A stretch of 64,000 nt of DNA from a bacterium. Lineage in GTDB: Bacteria; Patescibacteriota; Gracilibacteria; UBA4473. Of the stretch, positions 1 through 9,800 are shown piece after piece. The notes below the pieces were generated by a model. It worked only from the letters and a program-made list of their open reading frames with translations, searched no databases and was not told the DNA's origin. The DNA lies in contig JABGQW010000016.1 of the NCBI GenBank assembly GCA_018648585.1, forward strand, positions 1 to 64,000, in the 5' to 3' direction. Within the stretch, counting starts at the first letter, position 1; every line of letters starts with the position of its first letter. The position numbers and the translations under genes are program-made.

Positions 1-653
1 CTTCATCATGACTACAGATTAGCATTTTTTATTTCGCTATTCTAGGCATGACCCTTAAAAATTAATAATTTTTGGTCTTCGGACCACGACCCCGCATTCT
101 TTTAAAAAATGGAGGGATACGGTCCGAAGTAAATTTTGATGCCGAAAAGAGCTGGAAATCCTCGCCCCCCGAATTTCACAAAACAAAAATTACAAACGTT
201 CCCCAAGAAAGTCAAATTCATTTTGTCAATATTTCGAATTTTAAAAATCCCCGACACAAAATCGGTCGGGGAAGAGCTCATTTTCAAAAACCAAATTATT
301 TTCTTTCTTTTGTGTGTTTTTTTTTCCGCCCTTTGTTCTTTGTTGTTCGAGCGCGTTCTTTTTTTTGTTCATCTCGAAGCGTTGCTGTTACGGTGCCTCC
401 CTTTAGTTTTTTTTTCGGTCTCATTTTTTCTAATTTTAAAAGATTAAACAATCGATAAATTTACTCCGCGATACTGCGCACAAAAATGCACAAAACCACA
501 GAGTAAATTCAAAAAATAATTATTGATTTGCCGAAAAGAACCTGAGAATTTTCTCCCCCAAAATTCTACGACAAAATATATAAAAAATATCACAAAAAAA
601 GTCAAGGCCGCGGAATACTCCGGACCCTGACAAAATAATTTTTGAGAAAAAAT
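1..653. other. Structured intergenic region, no gene seen
   Basis: No convincing gene is visible in this AT-rich, partly polypyrimidine stretch. Open frames here are low complexity and lack recognisable domains. Three inverted repeats stand out: arms at 77-85/121-129 (CTTCGGACC and its complement), 249-255/265-271 (CCCCGAC/GTCGGGG) and 458-466/501-509 (AATTTACTC/GAGTAAATT). Read on the minus strand, the middle hairpin is followed by ATTTTTAAAA and could terminate transcription coming from the gene at 654-1070. I see no tRNA, tmRNA or RNase P signature. Confidence 0.5.
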
Positions 654-1070
654 TTAATCAGCAACTTTTTCTAACCCGAATTCTTCCACCGCAGGTTTTC
701 GCGTTTTTTCTTTGTGATCAGCAACTGCTTTCCACGCCGCCTGAAAAAAGTCCCAACAAATTTCCATCGATTTTGGAGATTCCCATAAAGTTTGATTTCC
801 TGTGTTCGTTTTTTGAATCGCCGTCCACATCGAAATTCCAGCAAGTTTCAAAAAATTTTTTTCCCCATCAAAAAGATTCACAAGAATCATTTTTTTTGAA
901 TTTTTATAAATTTTTTGAATCATCATTCCTTGTGGTATTTTTCCAAAAATATATCCGCTTGCGTTTGGATCTTTTCCCGTTGTACAAGATAATTCAATTC
1001 TTTTTTTCCGCATCAATGCTGTAAAAATTCGCAATTCCGTTTCTTCTAATTTTTTTGATTTCGTCCCCAT
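654..1070 (-). CDS. Hypothetical protein, 138 aa
   Basis: I do not recognise the family. The product is a soluble, Lys-rich protein with no signal peptide or membrane segment. It opens with a charged helix rich in Lys and Glu, has a central segment with beta-like hydrophobic alternation around 'NLFDGEKNFLK', and a Trp-containing C-terminal half ('WESPKSMEICWDFFQAAWKAV', spread over about residues 95-115). It stands alone, about 180 bp downstream of the end of lepA on the same strand, with no obvious partner. The composition matches the host genes, which supports a real gene; function unknown. Confidence 0.55.
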   Translation of the reverse strand: MGTKSKKLEETELRIFTALMRKKRIELSCTTGKDPNASGYIFGKIPQGMMIQKIYKNSKKMILVNLFDGEKNFLKLAGISMWTAIQKTNTGNQTLWESPKSMEICWDFFQAAWKAVADHKEKTRKPAVEEFGLEKVAD

Positions 1071-1253
1071 AAAAAAGTTTTTTAATTAAATTTCATTTCG
1101 CGATATTTAAAAATATCCTCCCGCCTTTTTTCAAAAAAAACAAAACGATATTTTCAAACACACGCCGCTTTTTCTCAAAGATCAATGCAAATTTCCCCCC
1201 CCGCAAATTTGACGGGCGTATTTTGTGAATTTAAAAACTTTTGTCAAAATTTT

Positions 1254-3080
1254 CTACTTTTTCATCATCGCAAAAAATGCGTCCTGCGGGATCGTCACTT
1301 TCCCAAACTGTTTCAATCGTTTTTTCCCTTTCGCTTGTTTTTTCAAAAGTTTGTTTTTACGCGTCACGTCGCCACCGTACAATTTTGCTGTCACGTCTTT
1401 TCGCATCGCGGAAATTGTTTCGCGCGCGACAATTTTTCCACCGATCGCCGCCTGAATTTTGATCGCAAACTGCGCTTTTGGAATAATTTCTCGTAATTTT
1501 TTGCACCACCGCTCACCGATGTGGTGCGCTTCCGGCTTGAAAACAATCTGCGACAACGCGTCCACGCGGTCATCCGCCACGAGCAAATCGAGCCGCGACA
1601 AATTTCCCTGGCGCAGTTCGAGCGGTTCGTACGCCATCGACGCGTACCCGGACGAAATGGATTTCAAATCATCGTAAAAATCAGTGACGATTGACGCCAG
1701 CGGAATTTCGAATGAAAGATCGACCCGCAGCGGATCGGTGTACTGCAAATTTTTGTGAACGCCGCGACGATCCGTGCAGAGTTTGATGATCGCGCCGACT
1801 TGTTCCGACGGACAAAAAATATTTATTTTGACCCACGGCTCGTGAATTTCTGTGTAATTTCCCGCGTCAGGAAGTTCTGACGGATTGGCGATCGTGCGCC
1901 GCTCGCCGTTTGCGCGCACAATTTCGTACTCGACCGACGGCGCAGTGACCAAAATGTCGAGATCAAATTCGCGTTCGAGTCGCTCGCGAACGATATCCAA
2001 ATGCAGTAATCCGAGAAATCCAACGCGAAATCCGTTTCCCAGCGCAGCAGAACTTTCGGGGGTAAAAACGAGCGAAGCGTCGTTCAAAACCAGTTTTTCC
2101 AAACTTTTTCGCAGCAACGCAAAATCGTCGCCCGCGATCGGATAAATTCCCGCGAAAACAAACGGCGTCGGTTCGGCGTACCCGGGCAACGCTGGTGGCG
2201 CTGTTTTTTTGGAACCGATTTCCGGATTTTCCAGATTTCCCGACCAAATCGTGTCGCCCACTTTTGCGTCGACGACATTTTTGAGTCCGGTCACGATGTA
2301 CCCGACTTCGCCAGATTTTAAACTTTTTGTCGGACAATATCTTGGATTGAGAAATCCAACTTCCGTCGGCGTCAAATCGCGCCCAGCGCGGAGCAACCGA
2401 ACTTTTTGCCCGGGAATAATTTCTCCAGAAAAAACGCGAATCGAACTCACCACGCCGCGGTACTGGTCAAAAGTTGAGTCAAAAATCAACGCGCGAGTTT
2501 CTCCGTCTGAAAAAATTTCGGAATGATTTGCAAAAATGTCATTTTTTTTCGGCGCAGGAATTTTTTCAATCACGTGATCCAGCAGCGCTTCGACGCCGGT
2601 TCCGTCTTTCGCAGAAATGTGCAAAATTTCGTCCGCACGAAATCCGAGCAGATTTTCAATTTCGAGCGCGCGCCGCTCCGGCTCTGCCGCGGGGAGATCG
2701 ATTTTGTTGAGCACGGGAATAATTTCGAGTCCCTGTTCCATCGCGAGAAAAACGTTCGCCAGCGTCTGCGCCTCCACTCCCTGCGTCGCATCGACAACGA
2801 GAATCGCGCCCTCGCACGCCGCGAGCGATCGAGAAACTTCGTAGCTGAAATCCACGTGCCCGGGCGTGTCAATCAAATTCAGTTGGAAATTTTTCCAATT
2901 CATCCGCACCGGCTGCAACTTGATCGTGATGCCGCGCTCGCGCTCGAGATCCATCGTGTCGAGCAGCTGCTCTTTCATTTCACGCGACTGCACCGTTCCC
3001 GTTTTTTCGAGAAACCGGTCGGCGAGCGTCGATTTTCCGTGATCGATGTGCGCGATGATGCAGAAATTTCGAATTTCCAT
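1254..3080 (-). CDS. lepA: Elongation factor 4 (LepA)
   Basis: Ribosome-associated translational GTPase of the LepA/EF4 family, 608 aa, which is the normal family length. The N-terminal G domain carries the P-loop AHIDHGKST at about residues 8-16, followed by DTPGHVDFSYEV and NKIDLP. The C-terminal domain near residue 480 onward contains the LepA-specific region with 'LYGGDVTRKNKLLKKQAKGKKR' split across the end. I start it at 3080 (MEIRNFCIIAHID) because the family begins there; the frame stays open for 69 more residues upstream but that part is low complexity and not LepA-like. It is divergent from the prepilin gene at 3214. Confidence 0.95.
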   Translation of the reverse strand: MEIRNFCIIAHIDHGKSTLADRFLEKTGTVQSREMKEQLLDTMDLERERGITIKLQPVRMNWKNFQLNLIDTPGHVDFSYEVSRSLAACEGAILVVDATQGVEAQTLANVFLAMEQGLEIIPVLNKIDLPAAEPERRALEIENLLGFRADEILHISAKDGTGVEALLDHVIEKIPAPKKNDIFANHSEIFSDGETRALIFDSTFDQYRGVVSSIRVFSGEIIPGQKVRLLRAGRDLTPTEVGFLNPRYCPTKSLKSGEVGYIVTGLKNVVDAKVGDTIWSGNLENPEIGSKKTAPPALPGYAEPTPFVFAGIYPIAGDDFALLRKSLEKLVLNDASLVFTPESSAALGNGFRVGFLGLLHLDIVRERLEREFDLDILVTAPSVEYEIVRANGERRTIANPSELPDAGNYTEIHEPWVKINIFCPSEQVGAIIKLCTDRRGVHKNLQYTDPLRVDLSFEIPLASIVTDFYDDLKSISSGYASMAYEPLELRQGNLSRLDLLVADDRVDALSQIVFKPEAHHIGERWCKKLREIIPKAQFAIKIQAAIGGKIVARETISAMRKDVTAKLYGGDVTRKNKLLKKQAKGKKRLKQFGKVTIPQDAFFAMMKK

Positions 3081-3213
3081 CTTTTCAATTTTTGAAATAT
3101 TCTCGACAAACCGCGGGGAAAACAAAATGTGCCGTTCGTCGCGGAGTGTAAAAATTTTGGGGAAATTTGCAACTCCCGCGCGGGAAAAGTAGAATCGAGG
3201 AAATCGAAAAAAA

Positions 3214-3774
3214 ATGAAAAATGTTCGGGGATTTTCGTTGATTGAATTAATTGTCGTGATCGCGCTGATCGCGATTTTTTCAAGCATCAGCTACCCAACT
3301 TTTACGCGTTGGCACGACCGCGACGCGTTTTCGAAAGAAACAAATTTGTTTTCTGATTTATTTGACGACGTGCGCACAAACACACTTTCCGAGAAATTAT
3401 GTCCGTCCGGAAATCCGTCGACCGCGTGGAAATTCGAACTCACCGACAACAACTTTTCGATGAATTGTTTGTATTTTGGCGGCACCGATGTCGTGGAAAC
3501 AGTTTCGCTGGAACAAAGTGAAAACAGTTTTTATAATTTTGAAAACAGTGACTGGAGAGATCTTCCACCTCTTTCCGACACAAAAAAACTCGAAATTTCA
3601 TTTTTCACCGACGAAAAAAAACTTCCGAAAATTCTGTTCAACGGAGCAGAATATTCGCAGATAAAAATCCAATTTTCCTCGACGAAACAATCGACGCTCC
3701 CGACAAAACATTTTTATTTCAATCGCGTCGCGGGATATTTTTTCTGGGACGACGACGGCACTCGTACTTTTTAG
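3214..3774 (+). CDS. Prepilin-like protein (FimT/GspH type)
   Basis: Minor pilin or pseudopilin candidate, 186 aa. The N-terminus has a short basic leader and a class III prepilin peptidase site (RG|FSLIELIVVIALIAI), where cleavage after Gly leaves an N-methylated Phe and Glu at +5, followed by a hydrophobic helix of about 20 residues. The rest is a globular beta-rich domain without recognisable binding residues. It is the first of three consecutive prepilin genes (gaps of 9 bp and a 4-bp overlap), so they probably form one transcript for a type IV pilus tip or related machine. The peptidase and assembly ATPases are not in the window. A TAGAAT hexamer at 3190-3195 and GAGG before the start may drive it. 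Confidence 0.8.
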   Translation: MKNVRGFSLIELIVVIALIAIFSSISYPTFTRWHDRDAFSKETNLFSDLFDDVRTNTLSEKLCPSGNPSTAWKFELTDNNFSMNCLYFGGTDVVETVSLEQSENSFYNFENSDWRDLPPLSDTKKLEISFFTDEKKLPKILFNGAEYSQIKIQFSSTKQSTLPTKHFYFNRVAGYFFWDDDGTRTF

Positions 3775-3783
3775 ATTTGAAGA

Positions 3784-4464
3784 ATGAATTCTGAGTTTTT
3801 GCAAAAACTTCGCAAAAAAAATCCGGGCGAATCGCTGCTCGAAGTGATGATCGCGCTGGTCATTTTGGGAACGGTTTTGATCGGTGTTTTTTCCGTTTTG
3901 ACGCGCACCTCCGCCGCCAACGCCAACATCAAAAACCAAATCGTCGCGCTCAATCTCGCCCGCGAGGGAATCGAGGCGGTTCGAAACATCCGCGACACAA
4001 ATTGGCTCAAATTTTCTGGCGATCGACGAAACCGCTGGCTGTGTCTGGACAACGCCTGCGCGGAAAAAATCACCGCGGGGAATTACACGACCGAATTTGA
4101 TTCTGGCGAAAATCGATATTTACTTTTTGAAATTGGAAGTTCCAACTCGCTCGAACTCGCCACGGATCCCGCAAATTTTGAAAGTTTTCAACTGTATTTT
4201 GACGAAACCGCGAATCGCTCCACGCACGCGACGAGCGGAACGCCGACAATTTTTTATCGCCAAATCCGCCTGACTCCCGGCACGCCGTTTTCTGATTCGC
4301 TCTCCGGAAACGAACCCATTTTTTGCGACGGAAATGTCGCTGCGTGCGCCACGGCAAAACTCGAAATCACCAGCCACGTCGAGTGGCGCGAGGGAAACGC
4401 AACGCGTTCCGTGCGACTCGGAACCAACCTTTTTGATTTTTTTGAACGCGAATCGTACAAATGA
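3784..4464 (+). CDS. Prepilin-like protein (PilV type)
   Basis: Second pseudopilin of the cluster, 226 aa. The prepilin site is GESLLEVMIALVILGTVL at about residues 15-32: a Gly, then a mature N-terminal Glu-Ser, Glu at +4/+5 and a hydrophobic helix. Acidic rather than Phe at +1 is less usual but occurs in PilV-like minor pilins. The helix is followed by the 'NLAREGIEAVRNIRDTNW' type sequence common in PilV-like proteins of candidate phyla. Its stop codon overlaps the next start in an ATGA, which implies translational coupling with the third prepilin gene. Confidence 0.78.
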   Translation: MNSEFLQKLRKKNPGESLLEVMIALVILGTVLIGVFSVLTRTSAANANIKNQIVALNLAREGIEAVRNIRDTNWLKFSGDRRNRWLCLDNACAEKITAGNYTTEFDSGENRYLLFEIGSSNSLELATDPANFESFQLYFDETANRSTHATSGTPTIFYRQIRLTPGTPFSDSLSGNEPIFCDGNVAACATAKLEITSHVEWREGNATRSVRLGTNLFDFFERESYK

Positions 4465-5294
4465 GAAACACTCGCAAAAACTCCGGATTCACGCTCGTGG
4501 AAATAATTATCGCGAGCGCCATCGCTGCGATCGTGCTGTCGATCGCGTTCGGAACGATCGGCACGATTTATTTTTCTCAGAAAAAAATAAATATTTCGCA
4601 GGATTTTTACGACGAAACGCGCGTGCTGATGGAGCGACTCGCGCAACTCGGGCGAAACAACACGATCGACTACGACCGATTTTTTGACGAAGTTGGCCCC
4701 GACGGATCGTGCTCAAATTCTGTTTCGTACCCAGAAATTTTTTACGCGGACACGGACGGCGACGGCGAGCTCGATCGAAATCTCGGCGGAACCGATGAAA
4801 ATGGCGATGACGATCCGTGCACCGTCGCGTTTTTTGAAACTGGAAATATTTTATTTTTGATCAACGGCGATCGCACCGTGCAGACCGCGATTCAGTGGGA
4901 TTCAACAAATTTCCAAATAGAAGTGCAGCGCCGCATCGGATTCGACGAAACCGAAAACGACGGAATCGCCGACGAGTGGTACGAATCTCCGCCCGCAAAC
5001 TGCGAAACTTCGGGAAATGATCCGCTCGGAGGAACCGAACTCTGCTCGCTCGCGCACGACTGGACAGCGATTTCTCCGCCCGGGATAAAAATCGAAAATT
5101 TTGAATTTTTGCCGTCACCCGATCGCGATCCGTTTCTCGCGTTCCGCATCGACAGCGCGCAGATTCATCCGAACATTTTTTTCTCGCTGGAAACGTCGCT
5201 CGTCGATTTTGAAAAATCCGGATTCGACACCGCGCCAGAAATGCTGCTGCAATCCGTGGTTTCGTCGCGCGTTTTTGGAAACACGCACCGATAA
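4461..5294 (+). CDS. Prepilin-like protein (PilW/GspJ type)
   Basis: Third pseudopilin of the cluster, 277 aa. Prepilin motif SGFTLVEIIIASAIAAIVL at about residues 8-26 with the canonical Gly|Phe site and Glu at +5. The long exported domain is acidic and contains Asp-rich loops ('DTDGDGELDRNLGG') that resemble calcium-binding loops seen in some pilins, and a few cysteines that could form disulfides. It starts within the stop of the PilV-like gene. The size order small-medium-large of the three genes is typical of GspH-GspI-GspJ-like minor pseudopilin sets that prime pilus assembly. Confidence 0.78.
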   Translation: MRNTRKNSGFTLVEIIIASAIAAIVLSIAFGTIGTIYFSQKKINISQDFYDETRVLMERLAQLGRNNTIDYDRFFDEVGPDGSCSNSVSYPEIFYADTDGDGELDRNLGGTDENGDDDPCTVAFFETGNILFLINGDRTVQTAIQWDSTNFQIEVQRRIGFDETENDGIADEWYESPPANCETSGNDPLGGTELCSLAHDWTAISPPGIKIENFEFLPSPDRDPFLAFRIDSAQIHPNIFFSLETSLVDFEKSGFDTAPEMLLQSVVSSRVFGNTHR

Positions 5295-5370
5295 TTTTCA
5301 AATTCTCAAAACCGCAAACCCGTCATTTTTTATTTTTTATTTTTCATTTCCAGCGGTACACTCGCCGGCG

Positions 5371-6801
5371 ATGAACGCTGAAAATTCAAAACCGGTCGTC
5401 GTCCGAATGCCGCCGAGTCCCACCGGGCACCTGCATCTGGGCACCGCGCGCGCCGCACTTTTTAATTGGCTTTTTGCGCACCACCACCACGGAAAAATAA
5501 TTTTTCGGTGGGAAGACACCGATCTCGACCGCAGCGACGCGAAATTTGAGCGGGAAATTTTTGACGGCCTGGCGTGGCTCGGGATGGATTTTGAAAATGA
5601 GTGCGAACTTTTTCGACAGACGGAAAACGCCGCGCTGCACCGCGAAAAACTGGGGAAACTCTGGGACGCGGGAAAAGTTTTTCCGTGTTTTACCACGACT
5701 GAAAAACTCGACGAACTGCGAAAACTCGCCGCGGAGAAAAAAGAAAATTTTGTGTTTTGGTCGCCAGATCGAGATTTGGAAAAAAGGGAAGCCGAAGAAA
5801 AAATGAAAACCGAAAAATTTGTCTGGCGGCTGCGAACGCCGCGCGATCGCTGGATTGTTTTTAAAGATTTGGTGCGCAAAAAAATCAGCGTCAACACCGA
5901 CACGATCGGAGATTTTGCCGTGGCGCGCTCCGACGGCAGCGTTTTGTATTTTTTGGCGAACGCGATCGACGACGCGACGCAGGGCGTGACGCACGTTCTG
6001 CGCGGCGAAGATCACGTTTCAAACACGCCGAAACAAATTTTGTTGTACGAAGCGCTCGGAGAAAATCCGCCAGAATTTGGGCACATTCCGCTCGTGCTCG
6101 ATCACGCGAAACGGAAACTCAGCAAACGCAACGTCGATCCCGGGATTTGTGTTTTGGTGAAAGATTTTCAGGCCGCCGGATTTATTCCCGAGGGCGTCGT
6201 GAACGGGCTGGTTTTTCTCGGCTGGAATCCGAAATCCACGGAGGAAATTTTTTCGATGGACAATCTCGTTGAAAAATTTGAAATTGGAAATGTGAATCCC
6301 GGCGCCGCGCAGTACGATTTTGAAAAAATGTTGTGGTTCAACGCGCAGTGGATGCGCCGCGTGGAAGTTGGGAAATTGCAAAAATATTTTGAAAAATTCT
6401 CGGGGAAAAAAATCGAGCTGCCGGCGATCGAACTCGCGCGCGAAAAAGCAAAAACGCTGGTCGAGCTCGACGACGAATTGAAATATTTGATCGGCGATCC
6501 GGGCTGGAGTGCGGAAATTTTGGAGCACGAAAAAATGGGAATCACGATCGAGTCTGGGAAAAAAATGTTGAAAATAATTTTGGAACTTTTGGAAAAAATT
6601 TCTGTGGAAAATTGGAGCGCGGAAAAAATTCGAGAAATTTCTGTGGAAAAAATCGCAGCGCTCGGCGTCAAAAATGGAGAATTTATGTGGCCGTTTCGGG
6701 TCGCACTTTCAAATCGGAAAGGATCCGCTGGTCCGTTTGAAATTGCGGAAGTTCTCGGAAAAACCGAAACGATGAATCGTCTCGCGCGCGCCGCAAAATA
6801 A
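5371..6801 (+). CDS. gltX: Glutamyl-tRNA synthetase
   Basis: Class I aminoacyl-tRNA synthetase that charges tRNA-Glu, 476 aa. The HIGH-type motif is PPSPTGHLHLGTARAAL near residue 15, the tRNA/Glu-binding region contains RWEDTDLDRS, and the KMSKS-type motif is KRKLSKRN near residue 250, all in the expected order. The C-terminal third is the helical anticodon-binding region. I start at 5371 (MNAENSKPVVVRMPPS) because the upstream in-frame sequence is a read-through of the prepilin gene in another frame. TACACT at 5357-5362 lies 8 nt before the ATG, the leaderless-type spacing seen repeatedly here. Confidence 0.95.
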   Translation: MNAENSKPVVVRMPPSPTGHLHLGTARAALFNWLFAHHHHGKIIFRWEDTDLDRSDAKFEREIFDGLAWLGMDFENECELFRQTENAALHREKLGKLWDAGKVFPCFTTTEKLDELRKLAAEKKENFVFWSPDRDLEKREAEEKMKTEKFVWRLRTPRDRWIVFKDLVRKKISVNTDTIGDFAVARSDGSVLYFLANAIDDATQGVTHVLRGEDHVSNTPKQILLYEALGENPPEFGHIPLVLDHAKRKLSKRNVDPGICVLVKDFQAAGFIPEGVVNGLVFLGWNPKSTEEIFSMDNLVEKFEIGNVNPGAAQYDFEKMLWFNAQWMRRVEVGKLQKYFEKFSGKKIELPAIELAREKAKTLVELDDELKYLIGDPGWSAEILEHEKMGITIESGKKMLKIILELLEKISVENWSAEKIREISVEKIAALGVKNGEFMWPFRVALSNRKGSAGPFEIAEVLGKTETMNRLARAAK

Positions 6802-6813
6802 GTTGTTGAAATT

Positions 6814-9800
6814 TCAACTAAAATCCTGATCCGCCGTCGCCGCTTTTTTGCTACCCAAAACTTCCTGAACTCGCAACAAATCGCCCTGCGCTTTCTTTTC
6901 TTTCACGCGTCGATCGAGATAATTCGCGACCGATTCGTCTTTTTTTCGCACGTTGGAAAATCCATCTTTTGCCTGCAACATCAACATCCGCGGATTCACA
7001 ATTTTTTTCTCAACTTCTGCGGACAAATTCACCGCGTACTCGTCGTCCAAAACGCTGGTTCGCGTCGGCAAAAATGCAGAAACTTTCGCCTGATTTTCTG
7101 TGGTTTGCGACGTTTTTTCTGGCTGATCAGCCGCCGCATTGTCAGTTTTTTCTGGAATTTTAGTGATCGATTCTGTCGCCGCTTTTTCGTTTTCAACGAG
7201 TTTTTGTTGCGATTCAACGGCTTTTCTCGCGGCAAATTCGGCAGCGGTTTCACCCGCTTTTTTGGTGTTCGCAAATTTTTCTTCCGTCCACCACAGCGGA
7301 TTCTGTTTTCGTTTTTCGTTGAGTTCGCCCGAGAGCGCCCGCGTTTCTGTCAAAATAATTTCTTCCTCCACATCTTCTTCGAGCAATCCCAATTCTTCCA
7401 TCGCCGCCGTTTTTCTCGCGGCAAACTCGGTGTCCGTTTCTCCCTGTCGACGAATATTCCACGATCGATCTTCTGTCTGAATCATTGACGTGTTGACCGG
7501 CAGCGTAAATTCCGAAACTTCTTCGAGCGATTTTTGTTTTTCTTCTTCCTGAACTCGTTTGAGATCTACGAGAAGTTTTTTGATGCGCGTTGAAAATTCT
7601 TCCGTCGTTTCCGATTGTCGTTTTGTAAATTGTGTCCAATCGGTAATTTTGACACCACTTTCCAAAACGCCTGGCAACGCCGGACCGTACGAATCTTCTC
7701 CCTCGAGTTCTGGCATTTGGAGTCCTGCGGCAGAAAAATATCGCTCAAGATCACCCATCGCTTTTTCTTTTCTCGCACGAAATTCGTCCCACGACTCATC
7801 ATTTCGTTTGATGTTCCACGCGTTGTCTTTGTCCCAGATCGGCGATCGCCCCGAGGATTCCTGCTGATTCCAGCCAATGTCCAATCGTGTCGGATCGTAA
7901 TATCCTTCGTTGATCTGATCGATTTCTTTCTGATTCAATTCCTGTTTTTTTCGCAACGCATCGTACTCATCAATTTCCATCGTTTCTCGACTCAATCGCA
8001 GCCGCAATCCTGACGATTCTTGTTTCGCCACTTGTTTTTCTTCCACTTCCGGTTGCTCGTGTTTGAATTCGAATGCACCGACAAACCACGCGGCAAATTC
8101 TTCGCGCGTGATCGTTTGGTTCTGAGAAAAAAGTTTTCGCGTAAATTCTACAAACATTCCATTTTGTTTCGCGGCAACAAGATGTGCCGCAACTGGATTT
8201 TCTTTTTTTATGTCGACAAAAGAAGTGTTGACTGCTTTTTCGTTGACATCGATGTCAAACGCCGTGATCAAAAGCTGAAGTGCGTTTTCGCGCGTCACTG
8301 GCTGTGTCGGATCAAAATCCGCGGCAATCAAATTGTATTTGAATGCGGTGTAGTACAATCGAGAATGCGGTTTATTTTCGAGCGGCCCCCAATCCAACTC
8401 GGACAACTCGTCTCGTTTGAGCGTGATGTACGACTCTGAAAGTCGGCAACGCTCCGCCAAAACAATTTCCAAAAGTTCTGCCCACTCGACCGATTTGTGT
8501 GGAGAAAAGGTGTGTTCTCCGTTTGGTGTCAACAATCCCAAACTGTACATTTTCGCCACCGCTCGGTAGTACTCCGACGTCGGCAACACATCGACAAAAT
8601 CCATCGTCGTCGCCTGCGACTCAAGACAATGTTTTTCTGCCGCAGCTTTCATGTCAAATCGATTGAGCCCAAAAGCCGTCCACCCGATCACTTCTTTTTT
8701 GAGTCGCGCAAATCCGTCCACGGCAAGTCGTCCATATTTGTAGCCCGCAAAAACATTTTCTTTTCCCGACGACGTGGTGATGTAAATAATTTTTCCATCA
8801 ATTCCAGAATTCACTTTCAAAACCTGTTCAAGCGATTCTTCGTACGTCATCGTTGGCTGATCCACCGACGTCCAGTATCCGCGTTTCCATCCGGCAAATG
8901 TAACCTTTCCGTTTCCTCCTTCGCGCACCACTCCATCTTCTCTCTGCACCAAAACTTTTGAATCGATCGGTGACAATTTTATCGAAAGATACACATCGCT
9001 GTACATCACCGAAACATCGACTTCTTCCATGTAGTGTCCAATGCTCCAAAATTTTGCGTGATAATCTGTCTGAATTGGAACGGCAAATTGAAATCCACCA
9101 TTCGCGCCAGTCAGGGCAAAAAACTCATTTTCGCTGGAAGTAATTTTGACGTTGATTCCTTCGAGCGGCACATTTTTTTGATCGGTCACCACGCCCAAAA
9201 TGTACACCGTCGTGTCCACCGTGAGCATTTCTGAAGTCAAATGATTCGTCGCGTCGTGAATAAAAATGTACTGCATTCCCGATGAAAATGTCACAGAAAT
9301 TTCGGCTTCCCCGTCGCAATTTGCAAGTCCGACTCCCGCGACCACCGCCTGTCCGTCGACAATTTGAATCACTTCAAGATTGGCTCCGTGCTGAGAATTA
9401 TTGACCGAAATCGAAGTCATTCCCGGATTCACGCGATCATCATCTGAAAGATCCGGCGTTTTTGGACTCAGCGCGTCCACAGCAATTGAAATGTAAATTT
9501 CGTTTTCTGTGGCGACGCCATCCGTGTGCGAAAAGGTTGCAGAAAGATTGTGAACTCCGACCGCGAGCGTCAATTCAAGAAAAACTTTCCCAGCATTATC
9601 CGCCTGCGCTGTTGCTAAAATTTCGTTTGCGCCACTTGGATCGCGGTAAAAACTGACGACCGCTCCCGGCGTTGCTGTTCCGTAAATTGTGAACGGCGCG
9701 TCGGTTTGTTCTGGTAGTTTTGGCGCCAGCAAAATGAATCGATGATCGAGCGCACTGCGCGGATTTGTTCCGTCGGTGTTAACTTCTGTTCCATCGGAAA

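Noticed and set aside
72..458. Plus-strand frames of 103-128 residues in the first 460 bp
   Set aside because: They are Phe-rich, lack domains, and lie in polypyrimidine DNA with hairpins.
3081..3287. N-terminal extension of LepA (69 residues)
   Set aside because: The extension is Phe-rich and not LepA-like, and it overlaps the divergent prepilin start; the family begins at MEIRNF.
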